A stretch of DNA of 6,348 bases from Methanosarcinales archaeon (GCA_017610505.1 JAFCBX010000065.1:1-6348); one strand, 5' to 3'. Shown: positions 1 to 5,990, counted from the first letter of the stretch. Numbers and translations are program-made. The notes: generated from the letters alone by a model not told the origin.

Positions 1-1
1 T

Positions 2-3000
2 GACGGCCTGATAGACTGTGAAGACACATATGACTGCCCAGAGGGAATAGCATGCAATGAATTAGGGGCCTATGATGTTGAAAAGACCTGCCAAAATAAA
101 GAATGCAAACCCATACCAATAATAGAAAACTGCACTAATAATATAGATGATGATAATGATGGCAAAGCGGATTGTGTAGATACTGTGGACTGTCCAGATG
201 GGGTTATATGCGATGATGACAGCACAAAAACATGCAAAGATGGAATCTGCAAACCAGCACCACCAGATTATGTTGGAGAAGACTGCACTAACGAGACAGA
301 TGACGATGGCGATAATTTAATAGATTGTGAAGATACAGAAGATTGTCCAGAGGGAACAATATGCAGTGCTGATGGCACAAAAATCTGCCAAGGGGGTACA
401 TGTGAATCATATGATGGAAGAGAAGATTGTACTAATAATAAAGATGATGATAATGATGGCCTGATAGACTGTGAAGACACAGAAAGTTGTCCAAAGGGAA
501 TTATCTGCAATGCTGATGGTACAAATACCTGTCGGGATGGAGAATGCAAACCAGCACCAAAAACAGAGGACTGCACCAATGGATTGGATGAGGATTATGA
601 TAATCTAATAGACTGCGAAGATACAGAAGATTGTCCAGAGGGAACAATATGCAGTGCTGATGGCACAAAAATCTGCCAAGATAAGATATGTAAATTACCT
701 ACCTGCAGCAATAATATTAAAGAAGTAGGAGAAGAGTGTGATGGCACTGATGCTTCTTTGTGCCTTAGTGGCAGTTGTAGAGATGATTGCAGTTGTGTAT
801 TAACTCAGGACGAATGCGATGATTCAAGAACAGGAAAAAATGGTAATTGGGATGGTGATGCATGGTGTAATTATGATGATAATGACAAGGATGGTGATGG
901 TGTAGACAATTCTATTGATAATGAAGAATGGACAAAGTTAAAATGTGTGGTAAATGATAATGGTGTTCATATAGATAAAGATGATGATAAAATTTGCAAA
1001 GGCCTTGACTGCAATGATAATGATAAGATCATAAATTTTGAAAAAAATAACCTTTCCTGCACAAGAAAAATGTTATGCTCCAATGAAGAGCGTGATGACA
1101 TTACAAATGAAATAGATATTGACTGCGACGGCTTATGCAAGATTTGTGATATTTCTCTTTTACAGCCAGAATATGGTGTTACTAATAATACTAAATTTGA
1201 TATTACAGTTTCAACTACTAAGAAAATATTCTGCAGGTTTGGGGTTGATGAATCAAATTATAATAACATGAATTCCTTTGATAGCACTGGAAGTAAAACA
1301 CACACAAAAGAGGATTATGTTATAGATAACCTAAGAAAGCATAAGCTTTATGTCAAGTGCGATGATGACTTCTGGACTCCTGATGAAAACACTGTTGGAA
1401 TCTTTGACTTATATGTTGATGATTCAAGACCGGTTATAGAAATCTTTGAGGCAGACCCCAGCTCTATTGGGGTACGCCCTGTTCAAACAAACCTTATTGT
1501 CGGAACAGATGATGAAACAATATGCAAGTATGATAATTCCTCAATAAACTATTCTTCAATGACTGGCAAATTCCCTAAATTTGACGAGCATGATTTTTTT
1601 ACATCACACCAAAAAACAATAATCTTTCCAGAGGATACAAAAAATTATGTATATTATATTGCCTGTGAAAACAAGGCAGGGCTTGTTTCAGATATTGCAG
1701 GACCAGTGCTTGTTAGCGTTAACCTGGACCAAAATCTTACTGCAACCTCATATACTAAAAAATACACTAATAAATCAAGCATATACCTAAATATTACAAC
1801 AAATATAAATGCAAACTGCGTTTACAGTGATAATTTTGATGATTTGGACACAAAACCATATTTCAGCATTGATAGACAAAACCATATTAAATTATTAACT
1901 CAATTAGATGAGAAAAAATATACATACTATGTAAAATGTTATAAAGGGGGTAAAAGCACATCCACACTTACTATCCCCTTCACTGTTGATACAACGCCTC
2001 CAACCAAACCAATTGTTAATGACTCTAGTAGATTGAATGACTCAGAATATTCTTACTTTACACATAAACTTGAGGTAAAATGGTTATCAGAGGATAATCT
2101 TTCTGGAGTGGATTATTACCTTTACAAACTTGAGGATTTATCTAATGATATTATAATTGATTGGATGCAAAGTGATTATGAAGATGAATGGATATGGGTT
2201 GACGAAGATAATAATGGTGATGACCTTAACCTAACGAACAATGTAACATATTTCTTTAGTGTGATTGCAAGAGATAAAGCTGGTTCATTCAGTGAGACTG
2301 GTGAGAGTGATGGAGTTACTGTTGATATATCAAAGAAGCCAATTAGCTGCTCTAATCTTGAGCTGGATGGAGATGAAACAGATATAGATTGCGGCGGGTC
2401 ATGCCCACCATGTGAGCTTAACAAAGATTGTCTTATTGATAGTAATTGCGAAAGCGGCTTCTGTAACTCAAGCAAGAAGTGTGCAAACCCAGCATGTGAT
2501 GATGGTGTGAAAAATAATGATGAAACAGACATAGATTGTGGCGGAGGAGATTGCCCAAAATGTGGAATTAATGAAAAATGCAAAAAAGATAGTGACTGTG
2601 AGTCTGGAGATTGCCATTCTAGCCGTAAAGTTTGTGTAGGAATAGATATATGCAATAATGACAAATTTGACCCTGACAAGGAAACAGATACAGACTGCGG
2701 AGATTATTGTGCCAATAGGGGCAATAAATGTGCAGATGGAAAAAGGTGTGTTAAAAATTCAGACTGCAAGTCAAATAATTGCCAAAATAAAATTTGTTCA
2801 GCAAAAGATAGTGATGGAGATGGAGTAGAAGATAGCAAGGATAATTGTAAAAATGATTATAACCCCAACCAGGAGGATAGTGATGGAGATGGTATAGGGA
2901 ATGCATGCGACCCAGACAATGATAATGATGGAATGTCTGATGAATGGGAAAAAGAACATGGTCTTGACCCTAACTATGATGACACAAATGAGGACCCCGA

Positions 3001-3589
3001 TGGAGATGGATTAACAAACTTGGAGGAGTATAAGCATAAAACAGATCCAAATAACCGAGATACTGATGGTGATGGATTTTCAGATGGTTACGAGGTTGAA
3101 AATGGATTTGACCCAACTGACCCTGAGGACCATCCAACATCTATATGGCCAATATTCTTTTTAGTTGTTGGAATAATCCTCCTGCTTGCAGGAATTGGTT
3201 ACTTATTGTATAAAAATTCCACAAAGCCAAAGCAGAAAAAACCATTCAGGCCTAAAATGCCAATGCATCCCATCAAGCCTCTTACTCCAGAACAAAGAAA
3301 ATCAATTGAAATTAGAAGAAGGCAGGCTATGGATAGAATTAATAGGGAAAGATTTAAGAAACATGAAAAGGTATTTAGCACATTTGCTCCTAAACCTGGG
3401 AGCAACATAAGAGAAAAGCCTCACAAAAAGCCTGATATAAGCAAACCTAAACCAAAAGAGGTAAAGCCAGCCAATAAGAAGATTAAGGCTAAAAAAAGAA
3501 GTGAACCAAAAGATGTTTTTGATGAGCTGTCAAAAGTTGCAACTGCTGAACTTAAAAAATACGGTAAGGGGAATAAGAAAAAAATTTAA
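2..3589 (+). CDS. Giant Cys/Asp-rich cell-surface protein, 5'-truncated
   Basis: The reading frame is open to the window's left edge, so the start is missing; 1195 residues are visible (numbered here from base 2). Order seen: Cys/Asp tandem repeats (1-230, six Cys per unit); a DUF4215/myxobacterial-type Cys repeat (235-265); an acidic calcium-site-like stretch (about 295); a degenerate DCxGxCxxC unit (359-383); three Ig-like modules of the archaeal kind with a central CxY/CxF and a late Y-x-x-C strand (about 384-479, 480-577, 580-662); a fibronectin-III-like module (about 663-779); three ETD-x-DCGG Cys repeats (783-932); thrombospondin-3-like DxDGDG motifs (936-1043); a membrane helix (1048-1070); and a basic Pro/Lys-rich tail (1071-1195). 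This is a type I topology: large outside part, C-terminus inside. Role inferred: adhesin or coat protein, with folding helped by calcium and disulfides. No enzyme domain and no sortase or PGF-CTERM signal is visible. The next gene starts 66 nt downstream. Family-level function is unknown; surface location is well supported. Confidence 0.88.
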   Translation, partial: DGLIDCEDTYDCPEGIACNELGAYDVEKTCQNKECKPIPIIENCTNNIDDDNDGKADCVDTVDCPDGVICDDDSTKTCKDGICKPAPPDYVGEDCTNETDDDGDNLIDCEDTEDCPEGTICSADGTKICQGGTCESYDGREDCTNNKDDDNDGLIDCEDTESCPKGIICNADGTNTCRDGECKPAPKTEDCTNGLDEDYDNLIDCEDTEDCPEGTICSADGTKICQDKICKLPTCSNNIKEVGEECDGTDASLCLSGSCRDDCSCVLTQDECDDSRTGKNGNWDGDAWCNYDDNDKDGDGVDNSIDNEEWTKLKCVVNDNGVHIDKDDDKICKGLDCNDNDKIINFEKNNLSCTRKMLCSNEERDDITNEIDIDCDGLCKICDISLLQPEYGVTNNTKFDITVSTTKKIFCRFGVDESNYNNMNSFDSTGSKTHTKEDYVIDNLRKHKLYVKCDDDFWTPDENTVGIFDLYVDDSRPVIEIFEADPSSIGVRPVQTNLIVGTDDETICKYDNSSINYSSMTGKFPKFDEHDFFTSHQKTIIFPEDTKNYVYYIACENKAGLVSDIAGPVLVSVNLDQNLTATSYTKKYTNKSSIYLNITTNINANCVYSDNFDDLDTKPYFSIDRQNHIKLLTQLDEKKYTYYVKCYKGGKSTSTLTIPFTVDTTPPTKPIVNDSSRLNDSEYSYFTHKLEVKWLSEDNLSGVDYYLYKLEDLSNDIIIDWMQSDYEDEWIWVDEDNNGDDLNLTNNVTYFFSVIARDKAGSFSETGESDGVTVDISKKPISCSNLELDGDETDIDCGGSCPPCELNKDCLIDSNCESGFCNSSKKCANPACDDGVKNNDETDIDCGGGDCPKCGINEKCKKDSDCESGDCHSSRKVCVGIDICNNDKFDPDKETDTDCGDYCANRGNKCADGKRCVKNSDCKSNNCQNKICSAKDSDGDGVEDSKDNCKNDYNPNQEDSDGDGIGNACDPDNDNDGMSDEWEKEHGLDPNYDDTNEDPDGDGLTNLEEYKHKTDPNNRDTDGDGFSDGYEVENGFDPTDPEDHPTSIWPIFFLVVGIILLLAGIGYLLYKNSTKPKQKKPFRPKMPMHPIKPLTPEQRKSIEIRRRQAMDRINRERFKKHEKVFSTFAPKPGSNIREKPHKKPDISKPKPKEVKPANKKIKAKKRSEPKDVFDELSKVATAELKKYGKGNKKKI
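311..392 (+). repeat. Near-identical 82-bp repeat block, copy A
   Basis: This block matches 599-680 at 79 of 82 positions, including 64 consecutive identical bases (329-392 against 617-680). The offset is 288 bp, exactly two 48-codon units. The three differences are all silent (Leu, Asp and Cys codons). Sequence on either side diverges abruptly. Confidence 0.9.
599..680 (+). repeat. Near-identical 82-bp repeat block, copy B
   Basis: Partner of 311-392. It encodes the same 27 residues from the Asp-Asn before Leu-Ile-Asp-Cys through Ile-Cys-Gln, with only three silent changes. The unit between them (422-565) is clearly less similar, so this is not simple stepwise tandem duplication. Confidence 0.9.
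2348..2797 (+). repeat. Three ETD-x-DCGG-type Cys-rich protein repeats
   Basis: Units begin at 2348, 2495 and 2651 (49 and 52 codons apart). Each has the core D-E-T-D-[IT]-D-C-G followed by further Cys pairs and a D-C-x-S-x-x-C segment; the third unit is the most altered (K-E-T-D-T-D-C-G-D-Y-C). A degenerate relative sits earlier, at 1076-1150. Repeats of this pattern are common in large secreted proteins of myxobacteria and related bacteria. A likely role is a rigid disulfide-bonded stalk between the Ig/FN3 region and the calcium-site region near the membrane. Confidence 0.85.
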
Positions 3590-3608
3590 TTGCTGAATAA
3601 TTAAAGGA

Positions 3609-3617
3609 ATATATTTT
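3609..3617 (+). promoter_or_regulatory. Possible TATA box for the 3656 gene cluster
   Basis: An AT-rich ATATATTTT lies about 40-47 nt before the ATG at 3656, the distance seen for the two better promoters in this window, and would give a leader of under 20 nt. No Shine-Dalgarno site precedes that ATG, which fits a short or absent leader. The region is AT-rich overall, so this is weak; the cluster could instead be read through from the upstream gene. Nothing else recognisable lies in the 3590-3655 gap apart from an imperfect AAAGGA/TCCTTT inverted repeat. Confidence 0.25.
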
Positions 3618-3655
3618 AATTCTCCTTTCATAATTAACGCATATGTTTTTGTAAA

Positions 3656-4657
3656 ATGAAATCAAAAAAAGGGGTGATTAGTGTCCAGTTTAATTGGGTA
3701 TTTATTTTAATAGCTGGAGTTCTAATTCTCTTATTTTTTGGTTCATTGGTCCTTAAAATGAGGGGGGCTTCTGACATATCAATTGCTGAAACCATCATGA
3801 CAAATATGCAGACAATTATGACTGGTGCAGAGGTTAGTGTCAGGACTATTAACCCTATTGAAATTCCTAATACAGAAATTAGGTTTAGCTGTAATTCAAT
3901 GTCTGTTGGCAAATTATCCAAAACCATAACAAAAAACAAGATTGTTTTTTCACCAGCTGTCATAAGGGGAAGGAAACTGCTAGCATGGGCTCTTGACTGG
4001 AACTCCCCATACCATGTTACTAATTTTCTCTATCTTACAACTCCTAATATAAAATATGTTTTTGTCAAGCCAACAGGGGGTGATGCTAACAGATTATATG
4101 ATTTGCTGCCTGAGGAAATAAACAAGATAATAATAGATGATATTTCTGGAATAACAAACACTGGCAATTATTTTAGGTTTGTATTTTTTAATGATGTGCC
4201 AGAAGTTCCATCTGCCTTTATTAGTGTTCCTAATAAGGATGTTAGTGCAATAAATGTAGACATTAGCTCTAATAAAATAACATTTTATAAAAAAAAGGGA
4301 AATATATTTGATCCGGTAGACGATTCAACTTACCTGACTTACCTGGGGGAGCCCATGCTTTTGGGTGCTTTATTCAGCCAAGACATAGATGATTACAACT
4401 GTAACCTTAAAAAAGCATTTAACAAGCTAAATATAGTTACCCAGGTTTATAAAAAGAGAACCGAGGCCCTTGGAGATATGGATTTATATGTTGGAAGTAG
4501 CTGTAATACCTATTATGATACAGGACTTTTCTCATATATAATAACAGAATCCTCAAAAGGCAATAATGCAAATACTAATGGGATTGAGGAAAAAATAAGA
4601 GAGATACAGAGATACAATAAAAATCTGCAAAAACAATCATGCCCAACATTATATTAA
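3656..4657 (+). CDS. Prepilin-like single-pass membrane protein, 333 aa (uncharacterised)
   Basis: The first six residues are basic (M-K-S-K-K-G), followed by a hydrophobic helix at about 13-33, then a large domain predicted to face outward. The K-K-G-V junction resembles the cleavage site of archaeal prepilin peptidase (PibD/FlaK type), so cutting after Gly6 is plausible but unproven. No Glu is seen at the classic +5 pilin position. Four Cys (79, 249, 283, 329) could form two disulfides; residues 310-327 look like a charged helix. I associate proteins beginning with this K-K-G, F-N-W-[VI]-F-x-L-I-A-G pattern with DPANN archaea, where they lack an assigned function. It is the first gene of a compact set: the next starts one base after its stop. 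Size and position recall the large minor pseudopilin of other systems (GspK-like), an analogy only. No Shine-Dalgarno site. Confidence 0.85.
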   Translation: MKSKKGVISVQFNWVFILIAGVLILLFFGSLVLKMRGASDISIAETIMTNMQTIMTGAEVSVRTINPIEIPNTEIRFSCNSMSVGKLSKTITKNKIVFSPAVIRGRKLLAWALDWNSPYHVTNFLYLTTPNIKYVFVKPTGGDANRLYDLLPEEINKIIIDDISGITNTGNYFRFVFFNDVPEVPSAFISVPNKDVSAINVDISSNKITFYKKKGNIFDPVDDSTYLTYLGEPMLLGALFSQDIDDYNCNLKKAFNKLNIVTQVYKKRTEALGDMDLYVGSSCNTYYDTGLFSYIITESSKGNNANTNGIEEKIREIQRYNKNLQKQSCPTLY

Positions 4658-4658
4658 A

Positions 4659-5147
4659 ATGAAAAATAAGAAATCACAGATAAAGATGTTTGAAACTATT
4701 GCTGTTTTGATAATATTTTTTGTGCTAATTGGTTTTGGCCTTGTATTTTACAGCAGGATACAAGGACAAGGTTTTCAGGAAAAGCAGGAAGAGAATTTTG
4801 AATTGAAAGCTATCCAGACAGCACAGCTTGTCTCTTTTTTGCCAGAGATTCAATGTTCGTCTGATGGCATTATTATTAATGACTGCTTTGACTTACTCAA
4901 AGTTAAGGCACTTAGTGAAATTATAGGAAATGACCAAAAACTAAGAACTGAGTATTACTTTGACACTTTTGGTTATAGTGAAATTAGTATTAATCAAATT
5001 TATCCGCCTGGCAGTATCTGGACTATTTATGAAAACCCCCTTGATGGCTATAAAACAAAATCATCTGTAAAAATTCCAATTTCACTTTATGATGCAAAAA
5101 AAAGAGAGTATGGCTTTGGTGTTTTAAACATTGATGTTTATGGATAA
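4659..5147 (+). CDS. Prepilin-like single-pass membrane protein, 162 aa (uncharacterised)
   Basis: Starts M-K-N-K-K-S-Q, then K-M-F-E-T-I leading into a hydrophobic helix (about 13-31), a Gln/Glu-rich segment (35-48) and an outer domain. Cutting between Ser6 and Gln7 would follow the archaeal class III signal peptide pattern and place Glu12 at +6, near the conserved pilin Glu. Two Cys (66 and 76) probably form one disulfide. The C-terminal half looks beta-rich (Y-Y-F-D-T-F-G-Y-S). The ATG lies one base after the stop of the previous gene, with no Shine-Dalgarno site, so translation is probably coupled. The same M-F-E-T-I start is one I recall from short DPANN membrane proteins of unknown role. 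Confidence in the gene is high, in the pilin-like reading moderate. Confidence 0.85.
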   Translation: MKNKKSQIKMFETIAVLIIFFVLIGFGLVFYSRIQGQGFQEKQEENFELKAIQTAQLVSFLPEIQCSSDGIIINDCFDLLKVKALSEIIGNDQKLRTEYYFDTFGYSEISINQIYPPGSIWTIYENPLDGYKTKSSVKIPISLYDAKKREYGFGVLNIDVYG

Positions 5148-5148
5148 A

Positions 5149-5637
5149 ATGAAAAAAAATAAGAAATCACAGGCAGAGATAGTAGGTCTTGTTATTATAG
5201 TTCTGCTTATTACCATTGGATTTTTGTTTGTTGTGAAATTTATTATTATGAAAGAAGAACCTGACACTAAAAAGAGTTTTGTTCATTCTGAACTTGCTTC
5301 CAACACCCTAAATGTTTTGTTAAAGACAACAACAAATTGTGAGGGGAGTGATGTCACGGAGTTGTTTCAGGATTGTGCCAGTCCTGTTAGCAGGATTGAG
5401 TGTGATGGAGATAGCTCCTGCGATAAGGTTAATGAAGTTGTTGAGTCTATTTTAAGTGAAACTCTAGATGAGTGGAACAATAAGTATGAATTTAAGGCTG
5501 AGATTTCTGGTTCTGATGAGCTACTAATACCCACTTATGGTGGCTGTGATAGGAATTTAGACAAGGAATCAAGTACATATTACATTCTAATAGATGGAGG
5601 AAGGACATTGTATGTAACGCTGGATATCTGCGGTTAG
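5149..5637 (+). CDS. Prepilin-like single-pass membrane protein, 162 aa (uncharacterised)
   Basis: The frame could start at TTG 5131, ATG 5134 or ATG 5140, but ATG 5149 is chosen: it gives M-K-K-N-K-K-S-Q, nearly the same tip as the preceding protein, and the same TAA-A-ATG junction. The longer starts would overlap the upstream gene and place acidic and hydrophobic residues before the basic tip. A hydrophobic helix spans about 11-34, after A-E-I-V-G. The outer part has six Cys (64, 76, 85, 91, 133, 161), enough for three disulfides. Likely cleavage is between Ser7 and Gln8, placing Glu10 at +3. Function is unknown. It is last in the compact three-gene set; a 102-nt gap with its own promoter signals follows. 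Confidence 0.83.
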   Translation: MKKNKKSQAEIVGLVIIVLLITIGFLFVVKFIIMKEEPDTKKSFVHSELASNTLNVLLKTTTNCEGSDVTELFQDCASPVSRIECDGDSSCDKVNEVVESILSETLDEWNNKYEFKAEISGSDELLIPTYGGCDRNLDKESSTYYILIDGGRTLYVTLDICG

Positions 5638-5654
5638 TAAAATATTATTAGCAG

Positions 5655-5666
5655 ATTATCGATAAT
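5655..5666 (+). promoter_or_regulatory. 12-bp perfect palindrome, candidate operator
   Basis: ATTATCGATAAT reads the same on both strands, with no loop. It lies about 28 bp upstream of the TATA box for the 5740 gene, where a dimeric regulator could bind. It could also be chance in AT-rich DNA. Confidence 0.3.
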
Positions 5667-5693
5667 TTTAAATACTAGTTAACCAAAAATAGC

Positions 5694-5701
5694 TTTATAT
5701 T
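5694..5701 (+). promoter_or_regulatory. Archaeal TATA box for the 5740 gene
   Basis: TTTATATT fits the archaeal TATA consensus, preceded by an A-rich stretch (5685-5689) that could serve as the TFB recognition element. It lies 46 nt before the ATG, predicting transcription start near 5720-5725 and a leader of roughly 15-20 nt that still contains the ribosome binding site. Confidence 0.6.
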
Positions 5702-5706
5702 GGTTT

Positions 5707-5722
5707 TTTGTTTTAAAACAAA
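5707..5722 (+). promoter_or_regulatory. 16-bp perfect palindrome over the predicted start of transcription
   Basis: TTTGTTTTAAAACAAA has two perfect 8-bp arms with no spacer. It sits between the TATA box (5694-5701) and the ribosome binding site (5728-5734), at or just before the predicted transcription start, where a bound repressor would block RNA polymerase. Its left arm belongs to a T-rich run (5704-5714), which might instead end transcripts arriving from the upstream genes. Confidence 0.4.
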
Positions 5723-5727
5723 CAAAC

Positions 5728-5734
5728 GAGGTGA
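5728..5734 (+). promoter_or_regulatory. Strong Shine-Dalgarno site of the 5740 gene
   Basis: GAGGTGA is a seven-base match to the anti-SD of archaeal 16S rRNA, five bases before the ATG. None of the three preceding genes has such a site, so this small gene is probably translated independently and more strongly. Confidence 0.8.
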
Positions 5735-5739
5735 AATAA

Positions 5740-5949
5740 ATGAAATCTAAAAAAGGCCAAGGCCTTCCAATGAACACTATTGTTATTGCGGCCCTTGTTC
5801 TGATAGTTTTAGTGGTGTTGATTGGTCATTGGGTAGGTGGTCCAACATGTCCTGCCAGTCAAGTTCCAATATATAACGTTAAGAATGCAGATGAGTATCC
5901 TGGGCAAACATGTTGCTTTAAGCCAAAACCAGTGGAAGAAGGGCAGTAA
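5740..5949 (+). CDS. Small prepilin-like membrane protein, 69 aa (uncharacterised)
   Basis: Starts M-K-S-K-K-G-Q-G, then a strongly hydrophobic helix (about 12-29) rich in Ile, Val and Leu, and a short outer tail with Cys37 and the pair Cys58-Cys59. K-K-G-Q is a good match to the archaeal class III signal peptide site; cutting after Gly6 would leave 63 residues. The M-N-T-I-V-I start with a tail ending near T-C-C resembles small DPANN membrane proteins I recall, all without known function. The odd number of Cys leaves one free for bonding to another chain or for a dimer. It shares its first five residues with the 3656 protein. It has its own TATA box, palindrome, strong Shine-Dalgarno site and T-rich terminator, so it is probably a separately controlled, abundant member of the set, like a major pilin beside minor ones (inference). 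Confidence 0.82.
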   Translation: MKSKKGQGLPMNTIVIAALVLIVLVVLIGHWVGGPTCPASQVPIYNVKNADEYPGQTCCFKPKPVEEGQ

Positions 5950-5957
5950 TAACTTCC

Positions 5958-5970
5958 TTTTTCTTTTTTT
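5958..5970 (+). terminator. T-rich archaeal-type terminator
   Basis: TTTTTCTTTTTTT begins nine bases after the stop of the 69-residue protein gene, on the coding strand and without a stem-loop. This is the usual form of intrinsic termination in archaea. It separates the membrane-protein set from the downstream redox gene. Confidence 0.7.
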
Positions 5971-5984
5971 AAAATCATAAATTA

Positions 5985-5990
5985 TTTATA
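5985..5990 (+). promoter_or_regulatory. Archaeal TATA box for the 6028 gene
   Basis: TTTATA lies 43 nt before the ATG at 6028, within an AT-rich stretch directly after the T-rich terminator. Predicted transcription start is near 6012-6015, giving a leader of about 15 nt with a ribosome binding site. An AAATCA/TGATTT inverted repeat (5972-5977, 6000-6005) flanks it but may be chance. Confidence 0.5.

Larger units (their letters stand above)
2..691 (+). repeat. Tandem array of Cys/Asp-rich protein repeats (4 full units plus 1 partial)
   Basis: Units start at 125, 278, 422 and 566 (51, 48 and 48 codons apart), after a partial unit at the left edge. Each follows the plan [E]-[DN]-C-T-N, acidic D-D-D-x-D, (L/A)-x-D-C, D-C-P or S-C-P, I-C, then two more Cys. 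The six Cys per unit suggest three disulfides; the Asp cluster suggests metal (calcium) binding. Similar DCTN-x(2)-DDD-x-D-x-L-x-DC motifs occur in large extracellular proteins of bacteria and archaea. The array continues upstream of the window, so total copy number is unknown, and the near-identity of some units makes it prone to mis-assembly. Confidence 0.9.

Noticed and set aside
185..187. GTG at 185 as the start of the large surface protein
   Set aside because: The frame is open and in the same repeat pattern back to base 2, and the GTG falls in the middle of a repeat unit with no Shine-Dalgarno site. The true start is upstream of the window.
70..579. Open frames on the minus strand (70-252, 268-579), Ser-rich
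   Set aside because: They are antisense images of the Asp/Cys repeats: GAT/GAC-rich codons read backward as Ser, Ile and Val. No ribosome binding site or recognisable protein.
2..691. Regular spacing of repeats as a CRISPR array
   Set aside because: The period is 144-156 bp, a whole number of codons, within a continuous coding frame; there are no short identical repeats with unique spacers.
2176..2679. 167-residue minus-strand open frame
   Set aside because: Antisense to the FN3-like and Cys-rich parts of the surface protein; low-complexity Ser/Leu composition and no start signals.
3186..3410. Small plus-strand and minus-strand frames over the cytoplasmic tail region
   Set aside because: They overlap the clearly coding tail of the surface protein in other frames and resemble no protein I know.
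3603..3628. AAAGGA/TCCTTT inverted repeat as a terminator after the surface protein gene
   Set aside because: Only six clean base pairs, a 14-nt AT-rich loop and no T-run directly after. Archaea rarely use stem-loop terminators.
3634..3963. 109-residue minus-strand frame with hydrophobic stretches
   Set aside because: It mirrors the start of the 333-residue protein gene, whose leader, helix and tight spacing with the next gene mark the plus strand as coding.
5131..5148. Upstream starts (TTG 5131, ATG 5134, ATG 5140) for the third short-leader protein
   Set aside because: They overlap the preceding gene and spoil the M-K-x-N-K-K-S-Q leader shared with its neighbour; ATG 5149 repeats the TAA-A-ATG junction seen at 4655-4661.
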